From CAJBVW01 sp964457335 (GTDB taxonomy: Bacteria > Myxococcota_A > UBA796 > SXON01), in contig CAYWGD010000029.1 of NCBI GenBank assembly GCA_964457335.1, positions 1 to 64,000 on the forward strand: a DNA stretch of 64,000 nucleotides, given 5' to 3'. Of this stretch, positions 39,202 through 47,490 are shown piece by piece (the first letter of the stretch is position 1; every line of letters begins with the position of its first letter). A program made the position numbers and the translations under genes. The notes under the pieces were generated by a model. It was given only the letters and a program-made list of their open reading frames with translations, did not search any database and had not been told where the DNA came from.

Positions 39202-40910
39202 GGAGCCTCCCGTTGCGCCGTCCAGGCGTCCCGGTAGGGGCCGGGGCGCGTGACGAGCGCGGCGTGCGTGCCGACGTCGACGAGGTGCCCCTCGTCGAGG
39301 ACGAGGACGAGATCGGCCTGCTCCAGCGCGGAGAGCCGGTGGCTGACGATCACGCGGGTGGGCACCCGCCCGTCGGCGCGGCGCTCGCGGAGCATGCGGA
39401 GGAGCTGGTGCTCGGTGTGGTGGTCGACGGCGGAGAGCACGTCGTCGAGGAGCACGAGGTCGGCGGGGCGGACGAGGCCGCGGGCGAGCGCGACGCGCTG
39501 CCGCTGGCCGCCCGAGAGCGCGATGCCGCGCTCCCCGACCACGGTCTCGAGCCCGTCGGGGAGCGCCGCGAGGTCGACGGTCAGGGACGCCGCGGCCACG
39601 GCGCGCTCCACGTCCTCGCGGGGCGCGCCCATGCCGACGTTCTCGGCGATGGTCTCGGAGAAGAGGAACGGGGCCTGCTGCACCACGACGACGCGGCGGC
39701 GCCAGGCGTCGAGGTCCACGCGGTCGAGCGGCACACCGTCGACCAGGATGGTGCCCTCCGGCGCGTTCGCGAGGCGAGCGAGGAGCTTCAGGAGCGTGCT
39801 CTTTCCCGAGCCGGTGCGGCCGAACACGCCGATGGTCGCGCCGCCGGGGAGCACCACGTCGAGGTCGCGGAGGACCGGCGCGGCGGGCGCGTCCGGAAAC
39901 GCGAAGGTGAGCCCGCGGAGCTCGATGGTGGGGCCGGTGGTCGACGGCGGGAGCGGCAGCGCACGGCCGAGGTCCGGGCGGGCGGGCACCGCGTCGAGGA
40001 CGCCGTAGATGCGCTCGAGCGACGCCTCGGAGCGCTGGAACACCGGGAGGAGGATCCCGAGGAGCCGCAGCGGGACGAGCAGGTAGGCGACGAGCGCCAC
40101 GAAGGCGGCGAGCTGACCGGCCGTGAGCTTGCCGGCCAGCGCCATCTCGCCGCCGATCGAGAGCAGCAGGAAGACGCACACCCCGCCGGCGACCGTGAGC
40201 GCCGGGAACACGAGCGCGCGGAGGCGCGCCATCTCGAGGTTCGAGGCGCGGAGCGCGGCAGCGTGGCCGGACAGCCGCGCCACGAAGGGCTCCTCGACGC
40301 AGAAGGCCTGCACCGTGCCGACGCCCTGCAGCGTGCCGAGGAGGTCGTCCGAGAGCGCCGCGAGCTGGGCCTGGGACTGGCGCTGGAGCGCGAACATGCG
40401 CCCCACGCCGCGCTGTACGGCGAGGAAGCCGACGGCGACCGGCACCGCGCACGCGAGGGTGAGCACCGGCGAGAGCAGGAGCATCTGGCCGGTGGCCATC
40501 GTGAGCGCGGCCACGACGTTGAGACCCTGCAAGAGCGCGAAGCCGGCGAAGGCGCGGGCGAAGGTCACGTCGCTCGTCGCGCGCGAGAGGAGGTCGCCCG
40601 TGGTGTGGCGGGCGTAGAAGTCGGGCTGGAGCCGCAGCAGGTGGGCGAACAGGTCCTCGCGGAGCGCGAACTCGGCCTGCCGGCCCGGCGTGAAGAAGAG
40701 CACGCGCGAGAAGGTGCGCGTCACGATGATCAGGAGGCCGAGGAGCCCGATGTGGATCGCGGCGTCGCGCACCCCCGGGTCCCCCGCCCGGAGCGCGTCG
40801 AGCCCGCGGGCCATCTCGATCGGCACGCGCACGGCGAGGAAGTTCGTGAGGAGCACCAGCGCGGCGCCGCCGGCGTACCACCACGCCAGCGGCCGTACGT
40901 AGGCGCGCAT
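39198..40910 (-). CDS. ABC exporter, degenerate-site half (heterodimer partner A)
   Basis: A 570-residue exporter half with six membrane helices and an ATPase domain: Walker A VFGRTGSGKSTLLKLL, signature ALSGGQRQRVALARGL (canonical), Walker B LVLLDDVLSAVD in which the catalytic Glu is Asp, and His loop VIVSHRLSAL. So the site made by this Walker pair and the partner's LSGGE signature should be inactive, while the other site is consensus. This is the arrangement of TM287/288-type heterodimers (family knowledge). It is the first gene of the pair; its ATG 40908-40910 is 224 bases from the divergent hydrolase gene. Confidence 0.93.
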   Translation of the reverse strand: MRAYVRPLAWWYAGGAALVLLTNFLAVRVPIEMARGLDALRAGDPGVRDAAIHIGLLGLLIIVTRTFSRVLFFTPGRQAEFALREDLFAHLLRLQPDFYARHTTGDLLSRATSDVTFARAFAGFALLQGLNVVAALTMATGQMLLLSPVLTLACAVPVAVGFLAVQRGVGRMFALQRQSQAQLAALSDDLLGTLQGVGTVQAFCVEEPFVARLSGHAAALRASNLEMARLRALVFPALTVAGGVCVFLLLSIGGEMALAGKLTAGQLAAFVALVAYLLVPLRLLGILLPVFQRSEASLERIYGVLDAVPARPDLGRALPLPPSTTGPTIELRGLTFAFPDAPAAPVLRDLDVVLPGGATIGVFGRTGSGKSTLLKLLARLANAPEGTILVDGVPLDRVDLDAWRRRVVVVQQAPFLFSETIAENVGMGAPREDVERAVAAASLTVDLAALPDGLETVVGERGIALSGGQRQRVALARGLVRPADLVLLDDVLSAVDHHTEHQLLRMLRERRADGRVPTRVIVSHRLSALEQADLVLVLDEGHLVDVGTHAALVTRPGPYRDAWTAQREAP

Positions 40911-41134
40911 GAAGCGGCTGGTGTAGGACAGGCGGCCTCCCGTGACGGGCGCGCACCGCCGGTGGGCGTGGCGGGCGGCGCGCTCGTATCAAGGCGACGC
41001 CCGGCCGCCACGCGCCGCGCGAGGACCCGGCTGGCGGGCGTAACGTCGGCCACGCCGACTGCGGGTCGCGGGCTCCGCTGCGCGCGTAGCCCCGACCACG
41101 GCGCCCGCGGGCCCCGACGCGATACGCGCCCGCG

Positions 41135-41980
41135 ATGGATCTCTCGTCCGCACGCCGCTCCCTCGACTGGAGGGCCCACCTCGCGCGCCGCCGCCTCGCG
41201 GAGGCGCGCTCGGACGTGCGCGTGGAGCGCACCGAGCTCCGGCTGCTCTCGGCCGCCGGCTACCCGCTCGCGGCGCGGCTCACGCGGCCGGCCGGCGGCG
41301 CCGCGCTCCCCGGCGTCGTGGTGAGCCCCGCGATCCACCACGGCCGCAGCGAGCTGGAGACCGGCGTGTCCGTCGTGACCGCCGCGGAGGTGGCCCGGCT
41401 CGGCTACGCCGTCCTCACCTTCGACCCGGCGGGCCGCGGCGAGAGCTGGGGCGAGGAGGACTTCGGCGGTCCCGAGCACCAGGACGACCTGCGCGTGGCC
41501 ATCCGCGCGCTCCTGGAGGCGCCGGGCGTCGCGAGCGTCGGCGTGCTCTCCCTCTCCTTCGGCATCGTCGCCGCCGCCGGGGCGCTCGCGCGTTTTGCGG
41601 ACGAGCTGCCCGTGCGCTGGCTCGTGGACTGGGAGGGCCCGAGCGACCGCGACATCGTGACGACGGGCGGCACCCGGCTCGTGCCCGCCGCGGGCCACAC
41701 CCTCGACGACGAGGAGTACTGGCGCCCCCGCGAGGCCACGCGCCACGTCGGCTCGATCCGCTGTGGCTACCTGCGCCTCCAGGCCTGGCCCGACCACGCC
41801 CAGCCGCAGGAGCTGCGGCACGCGGACCGCCTGCTCCGCGCCGCCGCCGCGGGCGCGCTCCCCTGGTTCCAGGTGAACGACCACCCCCGCGGCACGATCC
41901 CGCCCCGCCCGAACTGGCTTGTGGGCGGACCGTGGGCCGCCAACCGGGCCATCCTGCGGAAGCTGGCCGACCTTCGTTGA
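41135..41980 (+). CDS. Alpha/beta hydrolase
   Basis: A 281-residue alpha/beta hydrolase of the dienelactone hydrolase/peptidase-like kind. Landmarks are LPGVVVSPAIHHGRSELETG (oxyanion loop), VLTFDPAGRGESWGEEDFGG and the nucleophile elbow GVLSLSFGIVAAAG, where Ser is within SLSFG instead of the usual GxSxG. The Asp/His partners may be in LRLQAWPDHAQPQE and VNDHPRG. No signal peptide, so it is probably cytoplasmic. It is divergent from the ABC exporter genes. A poly-G stretch of poor quality follows its stop within about 20 bases. Confidence 0.82.
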   Translation: MDLSSARRSLDWRAHLARRRLAEARSDVRVERTELRLLSAAGYPLAARLTRPAGGAALPGVVVSPAIHHGRSELETGVSVVTAAEVARLGYAVLTFDPAGRGESWGEEDFGGPEHQDDLRVAIRALLEAPGVASVGVLSLSFGIVAAAGALARFADELPVRWLVDWEGPSDRDIVTTGGTRLVPAAGHTLDDEEYWRPREATRHVGSIRCGYLRLQAWPDHAQPQELRHADRLLRAAAAGALPWFQVNDHPRGTIPPRPNWLVGGPWAANRAILRKLADLR

Positions 41981-42491
41981 TCGGGGCGCGACCCCGGCCC
42001 GGGGGGGGGGGGGGGGGGGGGGCCCGGGGGGGGCGCGCCGCCGCCGGGCGGGGGGGGGGCGGGGGCCGGCCCCCCCGCCGGGGGCGGCGTGAACGTCCGC
42101 GGCCTCCGGCCCGCAGCCGGCCGCGCCCCCGGCGCCCGCCGGCCCCCCTCGCGCGGCTCGTGCACGAGCGAGGGCTTTCGCCCCCGCCTTCGGCGGAGCG
42201 GCGCGAGCGCCTCGGTCCCGAGGGGAGAGGGTGTCAGTATTTCCCATTTCACCCGTGCGGCCCCCCCGCTGGTTTAAATTGACAATCCGTCACACCCCTC
42301 CCAGCGCGCGAGGGGACCGGAGGGCGGGGCGGGCGTGGGGAGGCCGCGGGCCGGAGGCCATGCGAACGCGAGCGGCCCGCCCCGGTCGGCCCGCGCGCGG
42401 CGGGCCGACCGAGGGCCTCTGGCCCGAGTCCGGAGGGCACCGGCCCCGCCGCCCCGCGGCGGGGTCGCGCCCGGATCCCGGCCTCTCGGCG
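41981..42491. other. Intergenic region with poly-G run and low-complexity DNA
   Basis: No gene is supported across 511 bases between converging genes. It has an uninterrupted G run of 22 at 42001-42022 and further long G runs to 42075, a 14-base perfect palindrome GCTCGTGCACGAGC at 42156-42169, and a small A/T-rich island (GGTTTAAATTGACAATCCG, 42271-42289) in otherwise G/C-only sequence. The G runs resemble the error-rich contig ends at the two N gaps. Open frames through it have no recognisable features. Confidence 0.7.
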
Positions 42492-43685
42492 CTACTCGGC
42501 GGCGGGAGGCTCGCCGCCGGGGCCGCCACCGGGCCCCATGCCGGGGCCGCCACCGGGGCCCATCCCCGGACCGCCGCCCATGCCGGGACCACCGCCGCCC
42601 ATGCCCGGACCGCCGCCCATGCCCGGACCGCCGCCCATGCCCGGACCGCCGCCCATGCCCGGACCGCCGCCCATGCCGGGACCACCGCCGCGGCCCATGC
42701 CGGGGCCGCCGCCCATGCCGGGGCCCCCGCCCATGCCGGGGCCCCCGCCCATTCCCGGGCCGCCCGCGACGGGGGTGCCGGTCGCGTCGCCTTCCTCGGT
42801 GGGGGCCGCCGCGCCGCCGCGCGGGTCGGGGACGAGCACGCCGTGGAGCCCCTCGGACTGGAGGAACGCGGTGCGCGTCTCCGCGGGGAGCCCGGCGACG
42901 AAGCGGACGAACGCGCCGACGGCGTAGGTGCGGTACTCGACCCAGGCGTCGAGCGCCGGCCGCGCGGCGTCCGTGTAGCGACCGCCCCAGCCTCGCTCGG
43001 AGAGGTCGAGCTTGCCGAGGCCCGCCACGACCTCCGCGGTGACCTTCTGGTAGGGCAGGTAGCGGGCCTGCACGTCGAGCTTCTGGCGCAGGATCTGCTC
43101 GCGCTCGGCCTCGGTGAAGGGCGTGGCGTCGACGCGCGCGAAGGGGTTCGACGCGCCCGTGCGCGGGTGCGACGCGACGAGCTCCGCGAGGATGGGCGGG
43201 TAGCCCATGCGCAGGCGGGTCAACATCTGCTCGTCGCTGAACGCGCCGAACAACGCGATCACGGAGGCGAACTGGCCCTCGACGTAGGCGCGCTCGGCGG
43301 CGACGTACGCGGCGGTGCGCGCGGCGAGGTCGGCCTCGGAGGCCCGGTCGAGCAGTGCCTGCGCGAGCGCGAGCTCCGCGGCGGCGATCTCGGTCTCGGC
43401 GTGGTCCTCGCGCAGCGCCGCGTCGGAGGCGACGGTGCGGAAGCGCTCGAGGTCCGGGGCCTCGATGTCCGGTCCCCAGCTCGTCTCGATGAACGACGCC
43501 CCGAGCTCGAGGCTGCGGAAACCCTCCGGCGGCTGGGGCGCGGTGGGCGCCGCGTCGGCCGTCGGCGTTCCACCGGGCGTCTCGGCGGGGGGCTGGTCGC
43601 ATCCGGAGAGCGCGAGGACGAGGAGGAGGCTCACCGACAAAGCGCCGAAACTACTGGACAAGCACGCCCCCGGGCGGCAGAGCAT
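42492..43685 (-). CDS. Putative lipoprotein with C-terminal Gly-Pro-Gly-Met repeats
   Basis: A lipoprotein of up to 397 residues. The signal SVSLLLVLALSGCDQPP has a lipobox Cys. A helical domain (ETEIAAAELALAQALLDRAS; AERAYVEGQFASVIALFGAF) of unknown family fills the middle. The last about 85 residues are a near-perfect repeat of Gly-Gly-Gly-Pro-Gly-Met units. The start is uncertain: ATG 43683-43685 gives an N-terminus with two Cys and overlaps the previous gene, while TTG 43659-43661 or GTG 43632-43634 give a more normal signal. The repeat is also open on the other strand as Pro-Met-Pro-Gly-Pro, which I take as a shadow. Confidence 0.7.
   Translation of the reverse strand: MLCRPGACLSSSFGALSVSLLLVLALSGCDQPPAETPGGTPTADAAPTAPQPPEGFRSLELGASFIETSWGPDIEAPDLERFRTVASDAALREDHAETEIAAAELALAQALLDRASEADLAARTAAYVAAERAYVEGQFASVIALFGAFSDEQMLTRLRMGYPPILAELVASHPRTGASNPFARVDATPFTEAEREQILRQKLDVQARYLPYQKVTAEVVAGLGKLDLSERGWGGRYTDAARPALDAWVEYRTYAVGAFVRFVAGLPAETRTAFLQSEGLHGVLVPDPRGGAAAPTEEGDATGTPVAGGPGMGGGPGMGGGPGMGGGPGMGRGGGPGMGGGPGMGGGPGMGGGPGMGGGPGMGGGGPGMGGGPGMGPGGGPGMGPGGGPGGEPPAAE
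42530..42770 (-). repeat. Coding tandem repeat (Gly-Gly-Gly-Pro-Gly-Met)
   Basis: About a dozen imperfect 15-18 base units with CCGCCCATGCC(G/C)GG(A/G) as the core on the plus strand. The unit stays in frame throughout. Such DNA is prone to slippage, so the copy number may vary between strains or be mis-assembled. Confidence 0.8.
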
Positions 43686-45246
43686 ACCACGTCTGGACGC
43701 ACGCCTTCGGGTCACCGAAGGTCGCGATCGACTGCTCGGCGTACATCCGGAGCATCGCCTGCATGCGGCCGGTCTGCGCCTGGAACCGCCCGCCGGTGGA
43801 AGGCCCGACCCCCGGCGCACACCGCACGTCGACCAGCGCGTGGACCCGCTCCTCGACGCCGGAGGCGCCGCCGTCGTCGCGCCAGAGCACCTCGGGCGTG
43901 AGCACGGTGACGCGGGGCCGCCCGGCGAGGAACAGCGCGAAGGTGCCGCCGTCCTCCCAGGACGGGTTGAAGAGCCCCCGCGAGGCGAGGACGTAGCAGC
44001 GCGCGGTGGGATCGAGCCCGGCGCACACCCGGTCGACGACGGGGAGCACCGCGTCGGCGTTGATGGGGTTCCAGTAGACGCGGAGGTAGTTGAGCGGGCC
44101 CGGGGCGGCCCAGGCGCGGAAGACGCGCGGGAGGTCGCGGACCGTCTCGTAGCGGAGGAGCGGTGGAACGTGCAGGACGAGCGCTCCGAGTACAGCGACG
44201 GTCACGACGACGCGACGGGCGCGCGGGACGGACGCGGCCCCGATCCCGGCCAGCAACGCGAGGGCGACGGCCGCGAGGGGGAAGTTGTCGGCGCCCACGT
44301 GGAAGATCCCGACGGCGACGAGCCCGCCCGCGATCCAGAGCACCGAGAGCGCGACGACGGCGGCGCGGAGGTCGCGGGACCGGAGCGCGACGAGCGTGAC
44401 GACGGCGAGGGGGAGGGCCCACACGAGGACGGGGAGGCCGAGGTTCTGACCGAGGGCTGGCCAGGGCGAGCCGACGGACATCGCGTACTGGCCGGCGGAG
44501 GCGGCCTTCCGGGAGACGTAGAGCGCGAGCGAGGGCCCGTGCCACGCGATGCCGGCGAGCACCCCGACGAGCACGGGGACGAGCCGCGCGCGGGCGCCGC
44601 GCCGCCACCCGACGACGACGACCAGGAGCCCGAGCGGCACGCCGAAGGGGAGCCCGGTCTGCCGGATCGTCTCGCCCACGAAGAGCAGGGCGCCGACCCC
44701 GACCGGCCCGAGCCATCCGCGCGTGAAGCCCGGCGCGCGGAGCCAGAGCGCCACCGCGCCGATCAACGCGGCGGCCTCGGGATGGTGGATCCAGTGGGTG
44801 CGCGCGAGCACGTGCGTCTGCGGGAAGCCGACGACGGCGATCGCCGCCACCGCGCCCGCCAGCGGGCCGCCGACGGCACGCGCGACGCTCGCCGTGCCGA
44901 CGAGGAGCAGGAGGAGCCACGCGCCGTCGACGAGCTCCATCGTCGCGACCGAAGGCGGCACGAGCGCGCCGAGCGCCGCGAGCAGCAGGCTGTAGGGGGT
45001 GTCGACGACGCGCCAGTCGACGGCGCCGTGGTCCCGCCAGCCCAGCACCAGGTTGCGGAACGGCGTGTAGTACTGGCCAAGGTCGGTGGGGGCGCGCTCG
45101 TCGACGAGGCAGAAGCGGACGTGCAGCGCCAAGCCGGCCGCGACGACGAGCGCCGTCACGAGATCGAGGCGTCGGCTCCCGGACGGCGCGCCGGTGGGCT
45201 CCGCGGGCGCCCCCTCGGTGACGGCGCCCGGGTCCGCGCCCGACAC
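43651..45246 (-). CDS. Multi-span membrane protein, family 39-like glycosyltransferase
   Basis: A 531-residue integral membrane protein with about ten to twelve hydrophobic segments in residues 25-390 and a C-terminal soluble part. The first loop after helix one has the pattern RAPTDLGQYYTPFRNLVLGW, then RVVDTPYSLLLAALGAL, similar to the catalytic periplasmic loop of GT39/ArnT-type transferases that use polyprenyl-phosphate sugars. The end has a soluble module with several Cys (VCAGLDPTARCYVL; VDVRCAPG). The GT call is moderate; a plain membrane protein of unknown role is possible. GTG 45244-45246 is the likely start. It lies two bases from the stop of the prolyl oligopeptidase, so they are co-transcribed. 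Confidence 0.72.
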   Translation of the reverse strand: MSGADPGAVTEGAPAEPTGAPSGSRRLDLVTALVVAAGLALHVRFCLVDERAPTDLGQYYTPFRNLVLGWRDHGAVDWRVVDTPYSLLLAALGALVPPSVATMELVDGAWLLLLLVGTASVARAVGGPLAGAVAAIAVVGFPQTHVLARTHWIHHPEAAALIGAVALWLRAPGFTRGWLGPVGVGALLFVGETIRQTGLPFGVPLGLLVVVVGWRRGARARLVPVLVGVLAGIAWHGPSLALYVSRKAASAGQYAMSVGSPWPALGQNLGLPVLVWALPLAVVTLVALRSRDLRAAVVALSVLWIAGGLVAVGIFHVGADNFPLAAVALALLAGIGAASVPRARRVVVTVAVLGALVLHVPPLLRYETVRDLPRVFRAWAAPGPLNYLRVYWNPINADAVLPVVDRVCAGLDPTARCYVLASRGLFNPSWEDGGTFALFLAGRPRVTVLTPEVLWRDDGGASGVEERVHALVDVRCAPGVGPSTGGRFQAQTGRMQAMLRMYAEQSIATFGDPKACVQTWYALPPGGVLVQ

Positions 45247-45248
45247 GC

Positions 45249-47414
45249 CTAGTTGCCCTCGCGCCCGAGCTCCGCGAGCAGGAAGGCGTACATGTCGGCG
45301 CTCGACTCGATCGCCTTCGACACCTGGTCCGCGCCGCCGTGGCCCGCGTTCCGCTCGATGCGGAGCAGGGTGGGGGCGCGCGCGCGCGTGGCGTTCTGCA
45401 CGGCGGCCACGAACTTGCGGGCGTGCATGGGGTCGACCCGGTCGTCGTGGTCGGCCGACATCATCAGGAGCGGCGGGTAGGCCGTCCCCTCCTTGACCTG
45501 CTGGTACGGCGAGTAGGCGGCCAGGACGGCGAGCTGCGCGGGGTCCTCGGCGGTGCCGTACTCGGGGATCCAGGTGCGGCCGCTGCCGAAGAGGTGGTAG
45601 CGCACCATGTCGAGGAGCGGCACGGAGCAGACGACCGCGCCCCACAGGTCGGGCCGCTGCGTCATGGCCGCGCCCACGAGGAGCCCGCCGTTGCTGCCGC
45701 CGTTGATGCCGAGGTGCGCGGGGCTCGTCCAGCCCTCGCGGACGAGGTACTCGCCGCCCGCGACGAAGTCGTCGAAGACGTTCTGCTTGTTGGCGCCGCG
45801 GCCCGCGTCGTGCCACTCCTTGCCGTACTCGCCGCCGCCGCGCAGGTTGGCGACTGCGTAGATGCCACCCGCCTCGAGCCAGGGGTAGATCGAGGAGCGG
45901 AACGACGGCGTGAGCGACACGCTGAAGCCGCCGTAACCGTAGAGCAGCGTGGGGTTCTTCCCGTCCTTGGGCGCGTCCTTCCGGCGCACGAGGAACATGG
46001 GGACCTCGGTGCCGTCCTTGGACGTGTAGCGCACCTGCTCGACGACGTAGGGCGACGGGTCGATGGGGAGCTCGACCTTGCCCCAGAGATCGACCTGGCC
46101 GCTCTTCACCGAGGTGCGGTACACCTGCCGCGGGCTCGTGAAGGAGCTGAACTGGAAGTAGGCGTCGTCCTTGTCGGGGAGCCCGGAGAGCGCCGACGCG
46201 CTCCCGATGGTCGGGAACGGGATCGTCCGGACGGGCTTGCCCTCGGGCGTGGCGAGCCGGAGCTCGGAGGCGGCGTCCTTCAGGTAGGCGAGCGCGAGGT
46301 GGCCGCCGACGATCGTGAGGTTCTCGAGCGTGGCGTTCGGGTCCTCGCGGACGATCTCGACCCAGCCGGCGCGGTCGGGCTTCGCCACCGGCGCGCGGAA
46401 CACGCGGCCCTTGGGCGCGCCCTCGTCCGTCCAGACGTAGAGCTGGTCCTTCCAGACGGTCATCGAGTAGATGGCGCCCTCCCCCTTCACGAGGAGACGG
46501 AAGTCCTTGTCCTTCTTGAGATCCTTGACGTAGACGTCGTTCTCGTTCCAGCCGCGGGACACGTACGCGAAGAGGTACCGGCCGTCGGCGCCGAGCCAGG
46601 CGCTCAAGAAGGTCTTCGGATCCCCGGTGCGCTCCCGGACCACGGGGTCCTTCGCGGGGTCGGTGCCGAGCGCGTGGTAGCGGATCTCGGTGTAGCCGGG
46701 GCGCGCGTCGACGGGGATGGACGGGTCCGTCGGGAGCCACTCGTAGTAGAAGCCCTTCCCGTCCGCGGTCCAGTCGGCGTCGGCGTACTTGGCGCCCTCG
46801 ATCACGTCGGTCGTCGAGACGGCGCCGGTGTCCACGTCGATGACGTGGAGGACGGCCTCGTCGGCCGCGTTCGGGCGCTGGGCGTACGCGACGCGCTTGC
46901 CGTCCCACGACGGCGCCCAGTCCCCGAGGGACACGGTTCCGTCGGTGCTCCAGGTGTTGGGGTCGAGGAGCACCTTCTCGGGTCCGTCGCTCCCCTCGCG
47001 CCAGTAGAGGACGGCCTTCTCCTTGTCCGCGTGCGTCCGCATGTAGAAGTAGCGGTTCCCGCGGAGCGTGGGCGTGCCCACGGCGTCGACGTAGTAGAGC
47101 TCCTTGAAGCGGGCGGCGAGCGCGTCGCGGCCGGGGAGCCCGCGCAGGACCCCGCGGGCGTAGTCGTCCTGCGCGCCCATCCAGCCCTGCACCTCGGCGC
47201 TCTTCTCGTCCTCGAGCCAGCGGTAGGGGTCGGGGACGGTGAGGTCGCCGAGGGTGTCGACCACGTCGACCTTGCGCGTGGCGGGCCAGGGGGCCGGCGG
47301 CGGCGTGACGACGGCGTCGGCGGCGGGCGCGGCCGGCGCGGGCACCACGTCGGCCGGGCGGGCGCAGGCGGACACGGCCAGGGAGAGGACCAGGGGGACG
47401 ACGAGCCTGCGCAC
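45249..47414 (-). CDS. Prolyl oligopeptidase (S9A) family lipoprotein
   Basis: A 721-residue serine peptidase that cleaves peptides after proline. After a signal ending in a lipobox Cys (VVPLVLSLAVSACARP) comes the typical N-terminus PDPYRWLEDEKSAEVQGWM, a seven-blade propeller region, and the C-terminal hydrolase domain with Ser in NGGSNGGLLVGAAM, Asp in SADHDDRVDPMHARK and His in RNAGHGGADQVSK. YGYGGFSVSLTPSF is also family-typical. It is anchored outside the cytoplasm. GTG 47412-47414 is chosen because GAGGAG is five bases upstream. It is divergent from the caspase-like gene. Confidence 0.94.
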   Translation of the reverse strand: MRRLVVPLVLSLAVSACARPADVVPAPAAPAADAVVTPPPAPWPATRKVDVVDTLGDLTVPDPYRWLEDEKSAEVQGWMGAQDDYARGVLRGLPGRDALAARFKELYYVDAVGTPTLRGNRYFYMRTHADKEKAVLYWREGSDGPEKVLLDPNTWSTDGTVSLGDWAPSWDGKRVAYAQRPNAADEAVLHVIDVDTGAVSTTDVIEGAKYADADWTADGKGFYYEWLPTDPSIPVDARPGYTEIRYHALGTDPAKDPVVRERTGDPKTFLSAWLGADGRYLFAYVSRGWNENDVYVKDLKKDKDFRLLVKGEGAIYSMTVWKDQLYVWTDEGAPKGRVFRAPVAKPDRAGWVEIVREDPNATLENLTIVGGHLALAYLKDAASELRLATPEGKPVRTIPFPTIGSASALSGLPDKDDAYFQFSSFTSPRQVYRTSVKSGQVDLWGKVELPIDPSPYVVEQVRYTSKDGTEVPMFLVRRKDAPKDGKNPTLLYGYGGFSVSLTPSFRSSIYPWLEAGGIYAVANLRGGGEYGKEWHDAGRGANKQNVFDDFVAGGEYLVREGWTSPAHLGINGGSNGGLLVGAAMTQRPDLWGAVVCSVPLLDMVRYHLFGSGRTWIPEYGTAEDPAQLAVLAAYSPYQQVKEGTAYPPLLMMSADHDDRVDPMHARKFVAAVQNATRARAPTLLRIERNAGHGGADQVSKAIESSADMYAFLLAELGREGN

Positions 47415-47490
47415 GGGCACTCCTCGTAAGGGCGCGGCCATAACATGCACCCGCGGAATTCTGTTACCCTCCGATGATGTCCGTCCGGGC

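Noticed and set aside
39202..41232. Leftward extension of the ABC exporter frame beyond GTG 39199-39201
   Set aside because: It is an Arg/Pro-rich alternative frame of the partner gene; the 4-base overlap fixes the true start.
42538..42927. Rightward Pro-Met-Pro-Gly-Pro frame over the repeat
   Set aside because: Antisense of the Gly-Pro-Gly-Met repeat; no signal sequence or ribosome site.
45247..46908. Leftward extension of the membrane glycosyltransferase frame
   Set aside because: Alternative frame of the prolyl oligopeptidase gene, with Arg-rich composition.
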